Shown piece after piece: positions 36,330-47,533 of a DNA stretch of 64,000 nt. Position 1 is the stretch's first letter; each line of letters starts with the position of its first letter. Below the pieces are notes generated by a model. It saw nothing but the letters and a program-made list of their open reading frames with translations, was not told where the DNA came from and did not search any database. The stretch lies in NCBI GenBank assembly GCA_022266195.1, contig WHVY01000005.1, positions 6,944,001-7,008,000 on the forward strand. Direction: 5' to 3'. Position numbers and translations under genes: made by a program. Origin of the DNA: Tetranychus cinnabarinus. Lineage: Eukaryota; Arthropoda; Arachnida; Trombidiformes; Tetranychidae.

Positions 36330-37507
36330 TCAAGATTTGGTCGCTGGTAATCTATTGACTAAATGTTGCATCCTTGAATGTGCTTGTTCCAATTTGTCCA
36401 GCAATTTATTTTCTTGGACAGTTCGATGCTCATCATATTCTGAGATTATTTTTAAAGCAGATAACCCGTTATTGAGTCGAGTGGGCTTAGTATCTCTGAT
36501 AGGCTATTCAATTAAGAAATAAAAATTAGTTTTGTTTGGTGGTAAGAGTAATTATTGAAAAGTGTTGAAAATACTTACTTGAACTTCCAACAAAGTGGAT
36601 GAACTTAAGCAGTTGTGATCTAGTACACTTTTGAGGAATGCTTGATCAAGAGAAATTTTGGGAACTTCGAAGCGCTGCTTAGACACCTCACTTAAAATCT
36701 GGTTGATTTCAGTAACCGTTTTTTCCTGTGAAAATTGGAGTGATTAGTATTCGAGTCAATACGAAATTTATCAACTTACAATTTCTTCCAAAATTAGGTC
36801 AAAATTTACTTCTTTACGTCTTTGTCTCGCATGGAAAACATTTACAGAGCCTTCAGAAAAGAAATTTTTGGCCGAAATTTCTTCACTAAAAAGTGAATCG
36901 ACATCAACTTTGGGAATCTGGTGCTTCGAAAAACTTTCACAGAACAACTTGATCATCTCTAGAGCTGAAGCCAGGGATTTAAACATAGTTTCTTTTGTTT
37001 TCATCAAATCAGTTTTCCGCGTTTCTTGCGACAATCGCTTTTCTTCTTGATGAACAGCAGACAATAAATTAGCTAAAGATTTTTCCAATTTGGTCAGCTC
37101 ATTTTTGAGAGAGTCCCTCTTTTTTTTCTCGGCCATTAAACTGGAAGCTTCCTTGATGGCCTTATATTTGCTATACACAAGATAAACAAAAACATTGTTA
37201 ATTTCACAACAGTAACACAGCGTAGCTAATACTGACCTTTTAGATTTGAAATTTTCATTTAACAGGCTGAACAATTTTATGTAGATGTGACCATTCTTAG
37301 ATGTAATGAGACTTTTATAGAAAGATAAATGGAAATAATTAGAATAAATACAAGTTAACATATATTAACACTTACAATAAACATGTATTTTGATTAAACA
37401 AAAAAGAGATATTCTTACCGAGTAATGTCTTTTGGATTGACTTTGATATTGGCTGAAGGAAATTCCTCATGTATCCAGTTGCACACCTTAGATTCAAGGC
37501 CAGACAT
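36330..37507 (-). CDS. Coiled-coil protein, unrecognised (weakly augmin HAUS5-like layout)
   Basis: Five exons on the minus strand: 37507-37419, 37311-37237, 37170-36780, 36725-36579, 36503-36330. Introns are 54-107 bp and all phases fit, giving 291 residues. The N-terminal 55 residues form a compact segment (VCNWIHEEFPS ... HIYIKLFSLLNENF). A long heptad-like region follows (KKKRDSLKNELTKLEKSLANLL, then EEKRLSQETRKTDLMK), strongly charged and predicted coiled coil; a second helical stretch lies near the C-terminus (ENKLLDKLEQAHSRMQHLVNRL). A small N-terminal domain plus coiled coil recalls spindle proteins such as HAUS5 or Ndc80-complex members, but I see no diagnostic motif. Gene function is therefore open. 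It starts about 190 bases from a diverged MITE copy and is divergent to AP-1 sigma. Confidence 0.75.
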
Positions 37508-37699
37508 AGTTTCGAGTGTAAAATAAATAAACAATTGATTAAAAAAATAATAAACAAAATCGATGAATGAAAAGGTAAAATAAGTGGTTTAGCAAAAAAA
37601 GATTGGCGCGCTTTTATTGACATGTGATAGCTTAGTTGTTATGGAGATATGGCGATGCGTTGACGGAGATGAAAAAAACGTAAATGTAAACACCTTATT

Positions 37700-37885
37700 A
37701 GTCGACACTCAACTAACTGATTAAAAAGGCAATAAAGTCGATTAAGGTTGACTATAGTGGAATTTAGTCGAATAGCGAGCAAAACAAGGTTAAGTGCTAA
37801 CTAACGGCTAAGCGCAATTTTAGCACAAAATTGAAATTTTCGGAGGCTTATGGGGAAAATTTTAAAACATCTGGTCAACTGCAAG
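37700..37885. repeat. Diverged second copy of the hAT-like MITE (one end only)
   Basis: Starting GTCGACACTC, this stretch matches the reverse complement of roughly 18350-18535: shared blocks include GGCTAAGCGCA, the TTAGCACAAAAT(T/C)GAAAT run, GCGAGC(A/G)AAACAAG and CT(G)GTCAACT. The outermost TAGATACCGTAGCC is missing and many positions differ, so it is an old, truncated relative. It lies in the promoter interval between the coiled-coil gene and AP-1 sigma. Confidence 0.7.
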
Positions 37886-38390
37886 ATGAATTATTATTAA
37901 CTAGAATCGTAATACTGGTGCACTTATCAAATCACCATTAAAGTGAACAATAGTCGATATTAGCCTTCAATTTTGCTCCAAATTTCATTATAATATTATA
38001 ATGAATGTGTTTTTTGTATTATTTGTTTCATTTGTTTTCGTCGGTTCATTTGTCAAAGTGAATGGTCAATCTGTAATTAAACTCAATGCCCTTTTAAATG
38101 ATTAAAACTGTCGGAAGTCAATTTTCTCAAAGCTTTTGATCTGAACTTTATTATAAATTATAATTCAGTAAAGGTTGAGGCAATTTAAAAAGAAACTTGT
38201 AAATACATTTTTTATGTTTGAATTTGGTGGTAAGAAATTCGTAACCAGCAAGTAACCGGTTATTAGTAACTGGTTACTAACCAGACTAGCGTGTAACCAA
38301 CGTATCTCTATACTTTTATGACACCTGTTTGTTTACAATTTAAGTGAAATCTGTTTAATTACTGTACTGGTATTGGCAAATTTCTTTAAA
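37886..38390. other. Promoter interval upstream of AP-1 sigma
   Basis: AT-rich non-coding DNA between the MITE remnant and the AP-1 sigma start. A GGTTACTAAC/GTAACTGGTTACT cluster of short inverted words lies near 38250-38285. No gene seen. Confidence 0.4.
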
Positions 38391-38927
38391 ATGCTACATT
38401 TTATGTTGTTGTTTAGCCGTCAAGGTAAACTTCGTCTCCAAAAATGGTTTGTTCCCCACTCGGACAAAATGAAGAAGAAAATAACCCGAGAATTGATGAC
38501 CAATACATTATCAAGAAAGGCCAAACATTGCAATTTTATTGAATGGAAAGATTTAAAAATCGTTTATAAACGTTATGCTAGCCTTTATTTTCTCTGTGGA
38601 ATTGAACAAGGGGATAATGAGCTTATTTGCCTGGAATTGATTCATCGTTATGTTGAGCTACTGGATAAATATTTTGGCTCTGTCTGTGAATTAGACATAA
38701 TATTTAACTTTGAGAAGGCTTACTTCATCCTTGATGAGTTTTTGATTGGTGGTGAGGTTCACGAAACAAGCAAAAAATTGGTACTCAAAGCTATCAGTAG
38801 CCAAGACATGGTACAAGTAAGATTTTTATCATAACCAAATAGGTTCATCATTACTAAACTTATTCTCATTTCATTTCAGGAGGAAGAGATTCCACAAGGT
38901 TTCTTTGAGGATCAAGGCTTAGGATGA
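38391..38927 (+). CDS. AP1S: AP-1 clathrin adaptor complex, sigma subunit
   Basis: Two exons, 38391-38816 and 38880-38927, with a 63-bp intron; 157 residues, the normal length. It is the small subunit of the clathrin adaptor AP-1 that sorts cargo at the trans-Golgi network and endosomes, binding acidic dileucine signals with the gamma subunit. The longin-type fold is readable throughout: MLLFSRQGKLRLQKW at the start, YKRYASLYFLCGIEQGDNEL in the middle, then ELIHRYVELLDKYFGSVCELDIIFNFEKAYFILDE written here in pieces (HRYVELLDKYFGSVCELD; FNFEKAYFILDE), and GGEVHETSKK. The second exon encodes the acidic tail EEEIPQGFFEDQGLG. The ATG at 38391 is chosen because the family begins with this M; the frame opens slightly upstream without another ATG. 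Sigma 1 rather than sigma 2 or 3 is judged from overall sequence. Confidence 0.95.
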
Positions 38928-40152
38928 CTAGAGCGGCCAAATTTTCACCATGTTAATAGATGAAAAAATTTTGTGGAAGCCATCGTTTCACCAATCGATA
39001 TTTTAACTATAATAATTATTTTAATAATTTAATAGAAAGTATTGGATAAATCGAGTTCATCTTATTTGTTATTACATTCCAAATTTCAGCAACGATTTCT
39101 GGAGATCTTGACATTATTGCTCTCTAAATGTATTTTTGATTTATGCTACTTTGATAAGGTAGCATTATTTATTAAAAGATGTTTGATGATATATTATTTT
39201 CACGATTAACTCAATTCTCGTCCAATATTCAATGTGTAATTAAGAAGTTCAAACAAGTCAAATGAGTATTTGCAACGAATAGGATTCAAAATTACTAAAC
39301 TTATTCGTTATATAATAGTTTATTTTTCGATCTAAAAGAGTTTAATTAATACTAAAATATTACTTGAATACATAGGTTACATAAATATTTAGGTTTTTTG
39401 AACAATTTTGTTAAATTTGTTAAATATTTGATAAAAATGAATGAGTAACTCTTCTAAATTGTAAGTTATTTAATTATGGGCAACTCTAATGTTCTTAACT
39501 TGAAACTTCTTCGCTGAATTAATTTACATTGTTATTACTTTAATTTGCGTGTGTTGCAATCATTAACAGTGTGAATATCAATCTAATCATATTAAAAACG
39601 GTAAATCTAGAGAGATTGAAAAATAAATCTAATCCTATTAACATACAAATAACGTCAATTTAGTTTTAAAAATGATTTTCGTGACATATTCACCTACACG
39701 ACTTAAAGCCAATTGTTTCTTATCAATAATTTCCCGTCCTGTCCATCATTGGGGTTGGACTGAATACATGCATTTTATTTCAAAACAAAGCTGATTTAAA
39801 GTTAAATATTATGCTTTAGTGAAGCAAACTTTAACAAAGAGACAGTCCAAGTTTGATATTAAGTTGATTCTAATAACTTCCCACATTGATGTACAAATTA
39901 ACGCATACGATAAAGTGAATGAATGAAAAGACAAAAGGATGAACACGGTGACAAGGAAAGAAAATTAATAAAATCAAGTTTTCAATCACAGTTATTCAAT
40001 TGATCACTTTCTAACTCTGTTCTCTTCAAGTTGCCGATTCACTTTTGTTTAACAATCATGATTCTCCATTTCAGTTGAAATATTTGTTAATTGTCTTGCA
40101 ACTTTACTATAATCATATTTTGTGACTTGAAGTGGTGATATTCAGAATAGAA
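38928..40152. other. Gene-free stretch
   Basis: Presumed 3' UTR of AP-1 sigma then AT-rich intergenic DNA up to the ELO-like start. A short phrase, ATTACTAAACTTATTC, occurs twice (about 38850 and 39290). No gene is seen. Confidence 0.4.
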
Positions 40153-41010
40153 ATGTCTCTGGAAAAGTTGACCATAGATTATCATTTAGAGAAGTTGTTT
40201 GGCATCGAAGGATCGAGTGACCCTCGGACTAACAATTTGGCGACATTTTACTGTAAAATATGGTTAGTCGCTTTATTTTACGCTGTTCTTTCGCCATTAT
40301 ATTTAAAATGGTTGCCTCGCTTTAAGAAAACTAAAGGTAAATATCAACCAATGGAAGCTTTCATTGTCATTTATAATGGTTTCATGTTTGGCTGTTATGG
40401 GACTGGAGTTGCTGTCGCTTATTGGGCCACCAATGGACTTAACGACTTTTTCGATTGTACTCCAATTGATAAGAACGCCTCTGATCCCAAATCAATAATG
40501 ATTATTTTGATGGGAATAATTTTGGTTAATTTGAAGATGGTTCGCTTCTTTGAACCTTTAATGTATAAAATTGCTGGCAAGGAGCCGCCATTTTCAGGCA
40601 TCTTAACGATTGACGGAATAATAGTTCATTGTCTTGCCATGTTGGCCATCAAATATCAGTGCGGAAATTTTTTCACAGCTGCAACTTTCCTCGAAGGTAT
40701 TGCCATGGTTTTGTACTATGCTCATCAAACACTTAAATGTGGTGGTTTCATTCCTGAATATTATCTAACTTGGCATCATATGAACATCACTTTACAAATA
40801 CTTGTACGTTATGCTGCTTATAAACACGCTGTTTGGGGATTTGAAAATCCGCTATGTAGTGATGGTGCACTTAGACCACTAATCAACATTCAATATTGGG
40901 GTGCAATATTAAGTCTTTGTTTCTATGTTCTTGATTTATTCATCAATGGCCAAACTCCGTACGTAATTGAAGAAGACGAGAATGGAATTGTTCACCAGAA
41001 GAAAATGTGA
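40153..41010 (+). CDS. ELO-family (very long chain fatty acid elongase-like) protein lacking the histidine box
   Basis: Single-exon gene, 285 residues, multi-spanning membrane protein expected in the endoplasmic reticulum. ELO enzymes condense malonyl-CoA with long acyl-CoA. Matching landmarks: KWLPRFKKTKGKY and EAFIVIYNGFMFGCYG (usual P-x-x-L/K ... YN), a short luminal loop with one cysteine (FDCTPID), NLKMVRFFEPLMYKIAGKEPP (usual K-x-x-E-x-x-D-T-x-x-F-x-L-R-K), MVLYYAHQTLKCGG (usual M-Y-x-Y-Y), and a later tract of two transmembrane helices. The catalytic HxxHH that should follow the KxxExxDT region is absent: only a lone histidine in IIVHCLAML remains. The DT pair is also gone. So the protein is likely not a normal elongase. 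The ATG at 40153 is preferred over in-frame GTG. It is convergent with EXO1, about 350 bases away. Confidence 0.8.
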   Translation: MSLEKLTIDYHLEKLFGIEGSSDPRTNNLATFYCKIWLVALFYAVLSPLYLKWLPRFKKTKGKYQPMEAFIVIYNGFMFGCYGTGVAVAYWATNGLNDFFDCTPIDKNASDPKSIMIILMGIILVNLKMVRFFEPLMYKIAGKEPPFSGILTIDGIIVHCLAMLAIKYQCGNFFTAATFLEGIAMVLYYAHQTLKCGGFIPEYYLTWHHMNITLQILVRYAAYKHAVWGFENPLCSDGALRPLINIQYWGAILSLCFYVLDLFINGQTPYVIEEDENGIVHQKKM

Positions 41011-41364
41011 TCAATGAAGATGAAAATTATATTCGTTGGCTGTTGATTCATAATAAAGTTAAATACTTTTTTAAAAATGAAATTGATTTGCCAATTTTTG
41101 TTCTCTTCCTAAAATTGAAGATCAAGTTTCGAGTTGTAATTTCGAGATCAAATATTGAGAAATACAGAGAACGAAATGATTTGAAGCGTGATTTAATTTG
41201 AGTAAGAAAATCGTTTATCACATTTTTGCAAAGTTACAAATGTGCGTCATCGTGTAATTCACGCGACGCTAGTCAATAATTTTTGGATAAAAATTGATTT
41301 TTTATGGACAGTGATGGACACTTTTAGCTAATTGCTTAAAGAAATATTACAAATCAGTTTACAC
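41011..41364. other. Convergent intergenic stretch
   Basis: Shared 3' region of the ELO-like gene and EXO1. The open frame 41007-41201 starts at the ELO stop and looks like UTR. No further gene seen. Confidence 0.4.
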
Positions 41365-43326
41365 TTATGTTTTAGATAAAGGTCTTTTTTTAAAAGCAAA
41401 CCTCTCCAACAAAGAAATTGAGTTTTGAATGGATTTAGTTTCTGGTTTCTTCTCTTGTGGTGGAGTGACCTTTATTATTGGTTCAGCTAGCTCAATAGAG
41501 CTAGTCAATGGTTGGCTGGATGATTGTGAGGATGACTGAGATGATTGAGATGATTGTGAAGATAATGTTGATAGTGTTGAACATTCAGATGAAGAATTGA
41601 CAGATGACTGACTTGAACTGATAGATGGTTGAGAGTTGGGTGGAGTAGGTGCAGTAGGTGTAGTGACTACTTTATTATCTTCAACAGTCCCATCCTCAAA
41701 ATAACTGGCATTGAAAGAACACAAGAAAGAAAGTTTTTTGCGTCTTTTGTCCCTTTCTTCGACAATCTCATCAAATGTCTTGTTGGCTAAATCATCTTCC
41801 TCTTCTTGTGTTGAAAAATGACGACTTTTCACAATACTAATGTCATCTGCTTCTTCTTGCTTGAGTTGACGATAACTATCTATTAAGCTGGTATCGATGT
41901 TCATTCGTTTTGCACTAGGAGTTGGTTCGGTTGAAGATCGTTTTTGAGAAAGTGTAGGAGATTGAGAAATGAATGAATCTTCTTGGGAGAGTTGTGTTGA
42001 GTTTAACTCTGATACATTGGATTTTCTAGAAAATCGTAATTCGAGTGGATTAAATTCCCTGGGCTTGAAACTTATCGACCAAATCGAATCATCTTTTTCA
42101 CTATTAGAGTATTTAAAATTAGCAGGAACATAACTATCGACGACTTTCATTGTTTTGACGTCCACATTTCCCAAAGCCCATTGAAGAGCCAAATTGTCAT
42201 CGAATCTTTTCCCTGCATAATCAAGATCTTGGGGGTTGACATTATCGTCATAAGGGTTCAATGGTACTAATTTACGTTCAAAAGGGCAGAATACGATTTG
42301 ATATTTGAAAGTATTTTCTGCCCGTAGAAAGCCTTCGATATATTCTTTATCAACCTTTAGGCCCTTCATCTTGAGGTATGACGGTAACTTTGGCAATGCT
42401 TTTCTCATATCTTCATTCATCGTTACACCGAAAAATTTTTTTGCTTTCTGTAATCCTATACCAGGCAAACTCGGGAGATAATCACATCCTGATAATATAC
42501 ACATTCGTCGAAACTTTTCAAATGTAAAATTTCGGGCTTTAGGACCAAGGCAATCCGATATTTTACTTCGACGTATGAGAACTCCTTTACCAAATTTATC
42601 AAACTTGACCAAAACATAATCACATTCAAAAAGCAGAAGATCTGAATCTTCAGTTATCACAAAATGTCCAACCTTTTTCCTCATCAAATACCCAATTTGA
42701 GCATCAGCTTCATAAGGAGCAACAATGTAATCGATTCCACGCTGTCGACAGGCATTGATTAGTTTTTTAGCCATCTCAGGAGTAATGTCTATACATCTTT
42801 TCATCATTTCGCTAGCTTCTTTCTTATTGCCTTCCAAGATAAGCTGCTTAACCTTTTCTTTGGTCTTCTCGCGATTTCTGTTAAGAAAAACAATAACTTT
42901 AGTTACAAAGGTAAAAAAGGTTTACTAGAAAGAAAAAAATAATTTTTGAAACTCATGACTCTCAAAAGTTGGCAACTTAAAAAAATTCATGATCCAAAAT
43001 TTGTATTCAAAATCATGTGATAACAAAATCAAATAAAATACATACCTTCGACGAGCATCTTCTGTAACTTTTTTTGATGGAAGATTCAAACCATCAAAAA
43101 CTAGGATACATTTAATTCCAATTTTTTTAAGGGATTCAACTTTATACAAACAATAATCTACATAATATGAGGTGTCTTTCTTATTAAATATATCATCACT
43201 ACAGCCATACACAGCCTTGTGAAGCCAGCAGTAAATATCAACGAGAGCAACACAATTAGTTAATTCGTCAATGTTGACAGACATGCTAGCAGAGTTCAGA
43301 AAGGGCAACAAACCTTGTATACCCAT
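41365..43326 (-). CDS. EXO1: Exonuclease 1 (XPG/FEN1 family)
   Basis: Two exons, 43326-43046 and 42877-41365, with a 168-bp intron inside an arginine codon; 597 residues. It is a 5'-3' exonuclease and flap nuclease for mismatch repair and double-strand break resection. The start MGIQGLLPFLNSAS is the conserved XPG N-terminus; VDIYCWLHKAVYG and LVFDGLNLPSKK carry metal-binding aspartates. Exon 2 has the internal domain, YEADAQIGYL and ITEDSDLLLFECD, then the helix-two-turn-helix SGCDYLPSLPGIGLQKAKKF. WALGNVDVKT is also typical. The C-terminal half is long and disordered, shorter than the human protein (about 846), and includes a dense run of SQ dipeptides before a last segment ISLLERFAFKKR that could bind PCNA. 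ATG at 43326 is chosen on family grounds although the frame extends slightly upstream. Confidence 0.95.
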
Positions 43327-45499
43327 GTTTAGGTTAACAGAAAAGGACAAAGAGAAGAAAAAAAGATGAAGAAAGGGACAACACTAATTTAAAGTATAAA
43401 AGGGTGAGGTTAAACAGATGATGGGATTCAATAATTTAGATATTAATGTTAATAAATTAATTACAGTTAACACAAATAATTAAACAAACATAATTACACA
43501 AACGACTCATTCCCTCCAATACAAACTTTGAATTTGAAAGAAAGTAGTTGTTTTGTAGTTGCTATGGATTTAGATTCTTTTTGAACATCCAGTTTGTTTT
43601 GGCGCTGCCTTTGATTTGAACACTATATAATTAAAATCCATTAAAATTACTTTAATTAGAATTACAATCAATTTAAAACAAAACTGGAAAAAATCAACAA
43701 AAATAAACATGCATATCAAAGGCTTTCACTAGACTGCTCAATTGAATTAGAGTTCAACAAAATCGCTTTCAAGCTGTGACTATTTATTTTAAACTCTTCT
43801 CTGCTATTTTCAAGGCAACAAATTGTTTGGTCAAATAGCTTGGTCTTTACATTAAAAAATTCATCAAAGCTATCATTCTGTCCAGAATTCATGATATGCT
43901 GGTTCCACATGACAGTCTATTGTTAATGTTAAAATGGGAATATAAAGTACACTCGTATGTAAGACCTTCAAGAGTTTAGAGGTTGAGCATTTACATGTAT
44001 AGTAAGATGAGTATTAGTTTAATGATTCACAATCTAAACATTACGCGCTTAGGATATTTTTCCGGAATCGAAAGATCTTTTGCTCATATTTCAAGATGAA
44101 AATTTTTTATGTCAGATGGTGAAATTTGAGAAGCTTTAATTCATTACAATGCAAGATTTATAGAGTAAATAAAATGGACATTTGGATATCTGAATACTTT
44201 CACTACTCCAATAAAGATCGCTCTTTAAATAATGAGATAAACTGCAGTGCTTTTTTGGAAGATATGGCCAATCCAGATAAACGTTGGGCTCTTTACGACG
44301 TAGATTTTACCACCAGAATTATTGCTCAGGCAATTTATGTTCATCAGTAAATGCATTTCAGAAGTGTTTCCAATTGCAGATTCTGCAGTGCAGAGATTAA
44401 GCTTGTGACAATCCCCTTTTTCTTATCATTGATAGGAATGCTTCAATATTTTCGCATATCTGTTATCAAGAGATACTCTAACTCGTCTTAATTCTTTGTA
44501 GGAATGTTGATATTTCACTGAAGCTCTAAAATTGGTTAGTTAAGTTCAGAGCTGTTCATCTTGTGAAGGTCACAACCAATTTGAATTGATCAATTGCTGT
44601 TATCATAAAGGTTAAATCAACATGCTGATGCATCTTTTCATCAGGTGATTGCTTCCATTATTAACAACAGCCTCTCTTTGTTTCAATCATGAATCCTGGA
44701 TATTTTGAAAAAAATATGATGAAAGAAAAATAAGTTAAAACATGTCAAGTAAATGAAAATGAGAAACATAATAGACACCAAAGTTGGCACTTCAAACTAC
44801 AACTGACTCCAAAAAATTGTTATTGTTGTAATTGATGTCTCGTGATAAGAATTTTCTTGAACTTACCTTTCCTCACTTATCTATTTCATTATACGTTTCA
44901 GGACAAAAAAGACATCACACTCTAAACTCGGGGTGTGATTGGATTGCAAGATTTCATTGTCCATAATCAATAAAAGCATCAATACGATTCAGATTTTACG
45001 CCATCAGTGAATCACTGTTAAATAAGGAAATAATGATAGGAAGTAAAATAGCGAAAGTTAAAAGATATTGTCTAGGTATTGACTTTTAGTAAGGCTTAAG
45101 ATGATTAAACCAAGGTAAGCCTATCATTACAATAAAACAATTAGTTATTATAATAAATATTTCCAGTAATAAATTAATTAACTTACATGTAAACATTTGA
45201 ATAATGATACAATCAATAAATGGAATTCCCTCCAATCCATAGTTTGAAAATGAGATTCTCATAACCACGATCAGGATCACATGACAGTTAAACTTCCATA
45301 AGATTGAACATCAGATGAGAAAGCAATAACTAATCCATAAATATCTCTACCAATGAACATTGAGCCTTAATCAAGTTAAGGTTAATCAAATGATAATAAT
45401 AAGAGCTAATGATTAAGAAGACTGCCCTTTCTCTGTCTCTGTCTACATTGTTTACAGAAACAGTCATGAATTTACGTGCCTGCGCGTATCTAGCGTATC
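43327..45499. other. Gene-poor stretch between EXO1 and antizyme
   Basis: About 2.2 kb with two short open frames of uncertain status. On the minus strand, 43716-43910 starts with ATG just after a good acceptor (TTAACATTAACAATAG) and reads 64 residues. On the plus strand, 44126-44350 is open and has a protein-like composition (PDKRWALYDVDFTTRII; ATG at 44174). I recognise neither. Nothing else found. Confidence 0.35.
44126..44350 (+). pseudogene. Possible coding remnant or small exon
   Basis: A 74-codon open frame (58 from the ATG at 44174) with balanced amino acid use, including FLEDMANPDKRWALYDVDF. No donor or acceptor in phase is convincing on either side, and I know no family for it. It could be a lone exon, a relic or chance. 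Confidence 0.2.
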
Positions 45500-45507
45500 T
45501 ATTTAAA
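45500..45507 (+). promoter_or_regulatory. TATA-like element of the antizyme gene
   Basis: TATTTAAA lies about 213 bases before the antizyme ATG, preceded by a GC-richer patch (TGCCTGCGCGTATC). The position fits a core promoter with a leader of about 185 bases. Confidence 0.4.
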
Positions 45508-45719
45508 CAGAAGTCAGAGCAGCTTTTTACTCACACGCATTTGGTTTCCTGATGAAGAAGAAAGCTCTTAAATCTTTGCTCTATTGTGATTTAGATCCTA
45601 ATTATCAGTTAATTATTTTAAACTTATTTTTATTTGAGTTAATTTTTTGAAAATCTCATTGATCCTTAACACTTGTAACCCTTATTTGAATTAAATTGGT
45701 TTTGTTTTCAATTGAAAAT

Positions 45720-46438
45720 ATGGGTAAGTAAGAATTGAATGTTGCTTGCCTCAAGCTTCTCCTCCCTTTCTTTTAGATTTTATGTCGTCTCTTTCGACTC
45801 TCTTTCATCTCTTTCTTCTTTTTCTTCTCTTTTGTCTATATCTTTCTATATTTTGTTTAATTCATTTATCCCTTTGTTTCCATTATTTCTTACAGAGACG
45901 ATGAATAGTAATCGGTGTATGCCCAATTTTCAACTCAAGTCGTCAATGCACCTCGGCGAGGGGCCTCTGTGGTGCTCCTGATGCGCCCCACAACACTGCA
46001 AATAACATCACCCTAATCGAAATAGAGGTGCGCAGTGGTGTGGGGAATTTACATTCTCCTTACCAGATAAATAACCTTGAGAAAGTGTTAAAGGAGACAG
46101 AAGATCATCCAGTTTGGTTGAAATTTATATTCAACACTTTGGATCATGGCAGAATTGCATTGGATTCTATTTTATGGTCTGGAAACCTCTACTTAGGAGC
46201 TAAGGCTAATCTTATTCAAAAAATTTCCAAAGAGGAATTTGTTAACCTTTTAGAGCTTGCGGAAGAGGATCTCAATTGTGACCATGTTATTCTTTGCATA
46301 CCCAAGAAGGAACCTGACAGAAACCTTATAGTTCGTACCTTCATGTACTTTGGTTTCACCTTATTGGCACCCAATAATCAACTGATACCTGCCGATGCAA
46401 ATTCTGATGACTTATACATGGCAACAAGCTTCAATTAA
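45720..46438 (+). CDS. OAZ: Ornithine decarboxylase antizyme with programmed +1 frameshift
   Basis: Antizyme binds ornithine decarboxylase, blocks it and delivers it to the proteasome, and limits polyamine uptake. Coding parts: 45720-45723, 45896-45978, then after a +1 shift 45980-46438; 181 residues. The first frame (29 codons, including MNSNRCMPNF) ends at TCC TGA, the conserved antizyme shift site, where high polyamine makes ribosomes skip the T. The second frame begins DAPHNTANN and holds the antizyme fold: YLGAKANLIQ (usual GSKE), EEFVNLLELAEEDLNCDHV, CIPKKEPDRNLIVRTFMYFGF and a final LLAPNN segment. The tiny first exon (ATGG) is supported by GTAAGT and by phase to ETMNSN; a 172-bp intron follows. 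If initiation occurs at the second M, the shift is unaffected. Confidence 0.95.
45976..45982 (+). promoter_or_regulatory. Antizyme +1 ribosomal frameshift site
   Basis: TCC TGA T: the last sense codon of frame 1, its stop, and the next base. Skipping one base after TCC gives GAT and joins the long second frame. The TCC-TGA pair is the metazoan antizyme consensus. Confidence 0.93.
45986..46045 (+). promoter_or_regulatory. Stem-loop directly 3' of the antizyme frameshift site
   Basis: CCCCACAACACTGC (45986-45999) pairs with GCAGTGGTGTGGGG (46032-46045): 13 of 14 pairs form, with one internal A-G mismatch and a 32-base loop. It begins five bases after the TGA, the right distance for a stimulatory structure. 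Vertebrate antizyme genes carry a 3' pseudoknot there; this one is a long GC-rich hairpin in otherwise AT-rich sequence. Confidence 0.7.
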
Positions 46439-47533
46439 TCTGATTGAGCAAATGAAACAAAAATTATTCACTTAAAAGATATTAATCAAAATAATTTCTT
46501 CTGATTCTCCTTACTTACACTTATATATATAATTCATTATACTTTACATTTTTTTCTTTCTACCACACACATCATTGTTATCCTTCCAACTTATGTTGAA
46601 ATTTGATTAAACGAATAATTCAATCGCCAATTATTAATTAACAATTCAAATTGGATATTAGCTTGTATTTTTCAATTCTCATACGTTGCTATTGAAGACA
46701 ATTTTAGACAAGAAAAGCTCAGTCACATGATGAGATTTATACTGATATTTGGAAAGATAAAGATGAGTGTTGAAAAAAACAGGTCATACTATTAGATACG
46801 AAGCTAACCAGTCATGGTTAATAAAGTGATCTCAATTAATGGTATTGAATTGAAGTCCTCAAAATGTGACGTGATTAAGCTAATCTTTGCATAGTTGAAT
46901 GTCATTTTGTATTTTATTGCATTTAACTTTCACTTTATATGAAACTGTGAGAGTTGAATAAAAAATGGTATTGGAAATTAACCCATAAAATCGGTTAACA
47001 TGCGTATCGATCAACAAAGTGATTTCGGTCCTTGTATTAAATTAATAGAAGCAGCTAGAATCTTTTCCATTCGTCATTTTGTAATAAACGAACTAAAAAT
47101 ATGAATCTTGATTCACTTGTTTTTTCTTTTTCTTTTTCTTTCTCCTTCTCTTTCTATATTGGTGTGAATGTACATATTGACAAGAATGATAATCATCAGT
47201 AATCAATGATAACAATAAAACTCAACGACAAATGAGGTCGATCATGGAAAATTCACAATGAGGATAATGATGCAGATATAATGCGGAGATTGGAAGAAGA
47301 AAGGAGAAAGGAGAAAAGATGATGAAGAGGTTAATCAACAAAACAAAGCAACAAAGCAACAGAGAGGAAGAAGTAAACAAACTGATTGAGGAAAGCTTAC
47401 AAGTGGAAAGCAGACCATAAGCCAATCAAAAAATGTGCAATGGTGTAGTTTGTTAATATTAGTGAACAAGATAACCTATGGTTTTATCATTAGTAGAGAG
47501 TGTTATTCAATTATTTTTGTTTTATTTGTGTGA
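46439..47533. other. Antizyme 3' UTR and gene-free stretch
   Basis: Includes the antizyme 3' UTR; AATAAA near 46957 is one possible poly(A) signal. A pyrimidine tract (TTTTTCTTTTTC and similar) lies near 47120-47155. I see no gene. Confidence 0.4.

Noticed and set aside
43716..43910. 64-codon minus-strand ATG frame preceded by a fair acceptor
   Set aside because: Protein-like, but with no partner exon or family, so kept only as a note in the gap description.
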